Source of the DNA: Candidatus Omnitrophota bacterium
GTDB lineage: Bacteria > Omnitrophota > Koll11 > Aquiviventales > Aquiviventaceae
Direction: 5' to 3'
DNA: 5,957 bases
Assembly (NCBI GenBank): GCA_016196415.1
Contig: JACPXS010000007.1
Coordinates: 1-5,957 of the forward strand
The notes beneath the pieces were generated by a model. The model made no database searches. It was given only the letters and a program-made list of their open reading frames with translations, and was not told the DNA's origin. Below are positions 5,085-5,957 of the stretch, one piece after another. Both the position numbers and the translations under genes were made by a program. How positions within the stretch are numbered: the first letter of the stretch is position 1; each line of letters starts with the position of its first letter.

Positions 5085-5957
5085 ATGCGACATCGCGTGA
5101 GCCAGGTCTTCGTCCTCGTGGGTGCGGTGGCGTTTGCTTCTCTGCTGAACGCCGCCGTCGCCCTCGCTGCTGATACCACTCGCCCCACCAAACCCCTCGT
5201 CACGGATGACGGCACCTACACAGCGCTCGCCACTAGCCTCCATGCGACCTGGACGACGTCCACTGATCCGGAATCCGGCGTCGTGGAGTACCAGTACCAG
5301 ATCCGGCAGGATGCGACCACGGGCGCCATCATCGCGGACTGGACGTCTACAAGGACATCGACGAGTGTCACCCGGACCGGCCTGAACCTGCCTAACGGCA
5401 AGAAGTATTTCTTCGCGGTCAAGGCCCGCAACGGCGCCGGGCTCTGGTCGTTCATCGGCTACTCCAACGGCATCACGGTGGATACGACCGCCCCCTCGGT
5501 ACCTGGCGCACCCACCGAAGGCTCAACCGCCGATCTGGACTACGACTCGGACGGCGCCTACCCCGTCTACTGGCCCGCCGCCGCGGACGCCGAAACCGGG
5601 GTGGTCGCCTACGAGCTCCAGGAGCGCGTGGGGACGTCAGGCGCTTGGACGACCCTTACGAATACCTCGACGACCCGGAGCTTCGCCGTCACCAACCGTC
5701 AGCAGGCCAGCCGCTACTTCTATCAGGTCCGGGCCAAGAACGGGGCGGGTCTGTGGGGCGCCTACTCGGCCACATCCGATGGGATCCTCGTGGACAAGAC
5801 AGCTCCCGCAACACCAACCGTCACGGATGACGGCGCCTATACCGGAACCTCCACCAGCCTCCATGCGAGTTGGAGCGCCAGCGATCCCGAGTCCGGCCTT
5901 GCGGAGTTCCAGTACCAGATCCGCCGGGACTCAATTGCCGGCACGCTCATCGTCAAC
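5085..5957 (+). CDS. Secreted fibronectin-III-like repeat protein, 3'-truncated by window edge
   Basis: The frame is open from ATG 5085 to the window end (291 codons, no stop). Residues 1-29 form a clear signal peptide: basic MRHR, a hydrophobic core, then AVALAA before D30. The rest is a chain of ~100-residue beta-sandwich-like modules separated by DxTAP linkers (D133, D237): module 1 about 34-132, module 2 about 138-236, module 3 from about 239 and cut off. Modules 1 and 3 share VTDDGxYT, TSLHAxW, DPESG and QYQIR. Module 2 has its own opening (STADLDYDSDGAYPVYW) but shares AKNGAGLW and related features. The pattern of W, Y and NGAGLW fits fibronectin type III or a related fold. No catalytic or anchoring domain is visible yet; any would lie downstream. 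It begins eight nt after the terminator's T-run, without a clear Shine-Dalgarno. An adhesin, matrix or exported enzyme-appendage role is inferred from c-di-GMP control and secretion, not shown by motifs. Confidence 0.85.
   Translation, partial: MRHRVSQVFVLVGAVAFASLLNAAVALAADTTRPTKPLVTDDGTYTALATSLHATWTTSTDPESGVVEYQYQIRQDATTGAIIADWTSTRTSTSVTRTGLNLPNGKKYFFAVKARNGAGLWSFIGYSNGITVDTTAPSVPGAPTEGSTADLDYDSDGAYPVYWPAAADAETGVVAYELQERVGTSGAWTTLTNTSTTRSFAVTNRQQASRYFYQVRAKNGAGLWGAYSATSDGILVDKTAPATPTVTDDGAYTGTSTSLHASWSASDPESGLAEFQYQIRRDSIAGTLIVN
5198..5339 (+). repeat. DNA-level direct repeat, copy 1 (FN3-like module 1)
   Basis: This stretch is repeated in phase 621 nt (207 codons) downstream. Identical blocks include the 16 bases at 5198-5213 and the runs AGCCTCCATGCGA and CCAGTACCAGATCCG. 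At protein level roughly 60% of residues are identical over about 46 positions; copy 1 has one extra residue before DPESG. Similarity at nucleotide level suggests fairly recent module duplication. Confidence 0.75.
5819..5957 (+). repeat. DNA-level direct repeat, copy 2 (FN3-like module 3, cut off)
   Basis: Second copy of the 5198 repeat, beginning with the same 16 bases (5819-5834) and continuing to the window edge. The different module between the copies gives an A-B-A order, so the duplicated unit may be a two-module block of about 207 codons, and more copies may follow outside the window. Confidence 0.75.

Noticed and set aside
5198..5957. Direct repeats as a CRISPR array or insertion-sequence ends
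   Set aside because: The copies are 621 nt apart, in the same reading frame, and encode homologous protein modules; no short regular repeat-spacer pattern exists.

Overview
The window is a GC-rich bacterial chromosome segment with two parts. Positions 2-4817 carry a tightly packed plus-strand housekeeping cluster: obgE (5' end cut by the window), proB (broken), proA, nadD and a CNNM/CBS-domain membrane protein. Gaps between them are 0-52 nt, so one transcript is likely. Obg is a ribosome-associated GTPase, ProB and ProA are the first two proline-biosynthesis enzymes, and NadD is the NaMN adenylyltransferase of NAD synthesis. The obgE-proBA-nadD order is common in bacteria.

Positions 4818-5084 are non-coding and hold the most interesting element. 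It reads as a promoter-like sequence, then a class-I cyclic-di-GMP (GEMM-I) riboswitch aptamer, then a very strong intrinsic terminator hairpin whose 5' arm is the 3' half of the aptamer. From 5085 to the window end runs an open, 3'-truncated gene for a secreted protein built of fibronectin-III-like repeats. The simplest reading is that a c-di-GMP-sensing RNA switch controls a secreted or surface repeat protein. The pairing logic suggests ligand binding prevents termination (ON switch).

Three anomalies lie in the housekeeping part. (1) obgE carries an in-frame, palindromic, arginine-rich insertion between its Obg-fold and G domain. (2) proB has lost roughly 50-65 codons from its middle, with a frame change, so it is a pseudogene or an assembly artefact. 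(3) A four-copy heptamer repeat (CATGAAA-like) sits at the start of nadD and supplies its candidate ATG codons.

Organism: high GC, the obgE-proBA-nadD cluster, a GEMM-I riboswitch and secreted FN3-like repeat proteins point to an environmental Gram-negative-type lineage. The repeat style reminds me of Omnitrophota or Nitrospirota-like genomes, but that is recollection only and low confidence. No tRNA, rRNA, CRISPR array, transposase or phage gene is visible.
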